A DNA stretch of 32,127 nt from Vibrio agarilyticus (GTDB taxonomy: Bacteria; Pseudomonadota; Gammaproteobacteria; Enterobacterales; Vibrionaceae): contig NZ_JABAIK010000030.1 of assembly GCF_012641465.1 (NCBI RefSeq), forward strand, positions 1 through 32,127. The letters are read 5' to 3'. The notes under the pieces were generated by a model that ran no database searches, had not been told where the DNA came from, and saw only the letters and a program-made list of their open reading frames with translations. Position numbers and translations under genes: made by a program. Below, piece after piece: positions 31,823-32,127 of this stretch. Numbering within the stretch: position 1 is the stretch's first letter; every line of letters begins with the position of its first letter.

Positions 31823-31893
31823 GTGTCAAAGTGTCACATGGATATTATGGCACTTAGAGTGCGCAATAAGCAATTATTGTGTCACTTTGGCAC
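31823..31893. promoter_or_regulatory. Paired operator motifs of the DUF1778-GNAT operon
   Basis: GTGTCAAAGTGTCAC (31823-31837) and GTGTCACTTTGGCAC (31879-31893) are inverted copies of one another with two mismatches in 15. The first lies 17 bases before the antitoxin start codon. CATAAT on the minus strand just upstream of it could be the -10 box, so bound antitoxin would cover the promoter. Confidence 0.5.
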
Positions 31894-31976
31894 GCAGACT
31901 AACAAAATGAGAACCTCGAGCATTGGTGTTGACCTAGTCACTACTAGATCTGGCTCCGTTAAGTGTTCGCTAGCAA

Positions 31977-32013
31977 TAAAAAATCAGACAAGCCGAAGTT
32001 TGTCTGATTTTTT
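31977..32013. terminator. Bidirectional rho-independent terminator
   Basis: AAAAAAATCAGACAA, loop GCCGAAGT, TTGTCTGATTTTTT. A 10-bp stem with A-run and T-run on either side. It isolates the toxin-antitoxin operon from the element at the right edge. 31894-31976 shows no gene. Confidence 0.9.
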
Positions 32014-32046
32014 AATACACCAAGCTTAGGTTTCGCCCAAACTAGG

Positions 32047-32127
32047 TGTAACCCTCCCCGAAAAGCTGGTCGTTAGCAATTAGAGTTTTTCCGTTTACAC
32101 TGAAACAAACGGAGAACGTCTGATGAA
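32047..32127 (+). mobile_element. Probable left end of an IS3-type insertion sequence, cut by the window edge
   Basis: TGTAACCCTCCCCGAAAAGC begins with TG and a CCC-rich run like IS3-family terminal repeats. 76 bases further on, GGAGA (32111-32115) precedes an ATG at 32123, the distance expected between an IS3 end and its first transposase ORF. Only the first codon of that ORF (starting Met-Lys or Met-Asn) is inside the window, so the identity rests on the end motif and spacing. Confidence 0.45.

Noticed and set aside
31897-31970. Possible integron attC site (CTAAC ... GTTAAGT)
   Set aside because: The flanking boxes only partly match the attC consensus, no consistent stem with extrahelical bases was seen, and no other cassette sites occur nearby.
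31041-32032. 10-bp inverted repeat CCTAAGCTTG / CAAGCTTAGG flanking the toxin-antitoxin operon
   Set aside because: One copy is the coding 3' end of the toxin gene and both centre on a HindIII-like AAGCTT palindrome; probably chance.

Overview
The window looks like Vibrio chromosomal DNA (genus-level inference, fairly confident; species not assignable). The support is a HopJ-family protein next to a DUF3820 protein, a fused NuoE/NuoF-type plus FdhF-type soluble formate dehydrogenase, a DcuB-like carrier, and many copies of an ERIC-like imperfect palindrome whose ends read TATACCC...CTTGAAGTTGCAG and CTTCAAGTGG...GGGTATA. No rRNA, tRNA or CRISPR array was found.

Layout. 1-3870: tail of a periplasmic iron-type operon on the + strand (di-haem DUF1111 protein, imelysin-family protein, Tat-exported DUF1513 protein). 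3933-6926: HAD-type hydrolase and AraC regulator (-), divergent from an EamA/DMT exporter (+). 7014-11530: two-gene NAD-dependent formate dehydrogenase operon preceded by a 19-bp dyad. 11560-18233: small membrane protein, DcuB-like dicarboxylate transporter, DAACS symporter, CDF cation exporter, LysR regulator and divergent SAM methyltransferase. 18442-22585: large choice-of-anchor lipoprotein, HopJ and DUF3820 proteins, stand-alone condensation-domain protein. 22978-25548: bacterial Mpv17/PMP22-like membrane protein, a four-TM coiled-coil protein with a C-terminal winged-helix-like tail, and a TetR-type regulator.

The right third is accessory in character: lower GC, small orphan genes, strong terminators. 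25549-27727 holds a CRP consensus site, a 38-aa ORF with its own promoter and terminator, a lipoprotein and two small membrane proteins. 27975-29568 (-) reads TetR regulator, GNAT acetyltransferase and YjhX (TopAI-type) toxin-like protein, with two TetR-style dyads and an ERIC-like deletion derivative between GNAT and yjhX. Then come a cytosolic-5'-nucleotidase-I-like gene, a gene remnant, a DUF1778-GNAT (TacAT-type) toxin-antitoxin pair, and at the right edge what looks like the start of an IS3-type insertion sequence.

Most promising for follow-up: the membrane protein with a periplasmic coiled coil and cytoplasmic winged-helix tail; the Mpv17-like protein; the TetR/GNAT/YjhX module; the orphan CRP site followed by the small-ORF transcription unit; and a two-tier hairpin with a U-tail at 18250-18327 that could be an sRNA or an elaborate terminator. 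Start codons were reassigned from the longest frame wherever a Shine-Dalgarno sequence gave a better choice.
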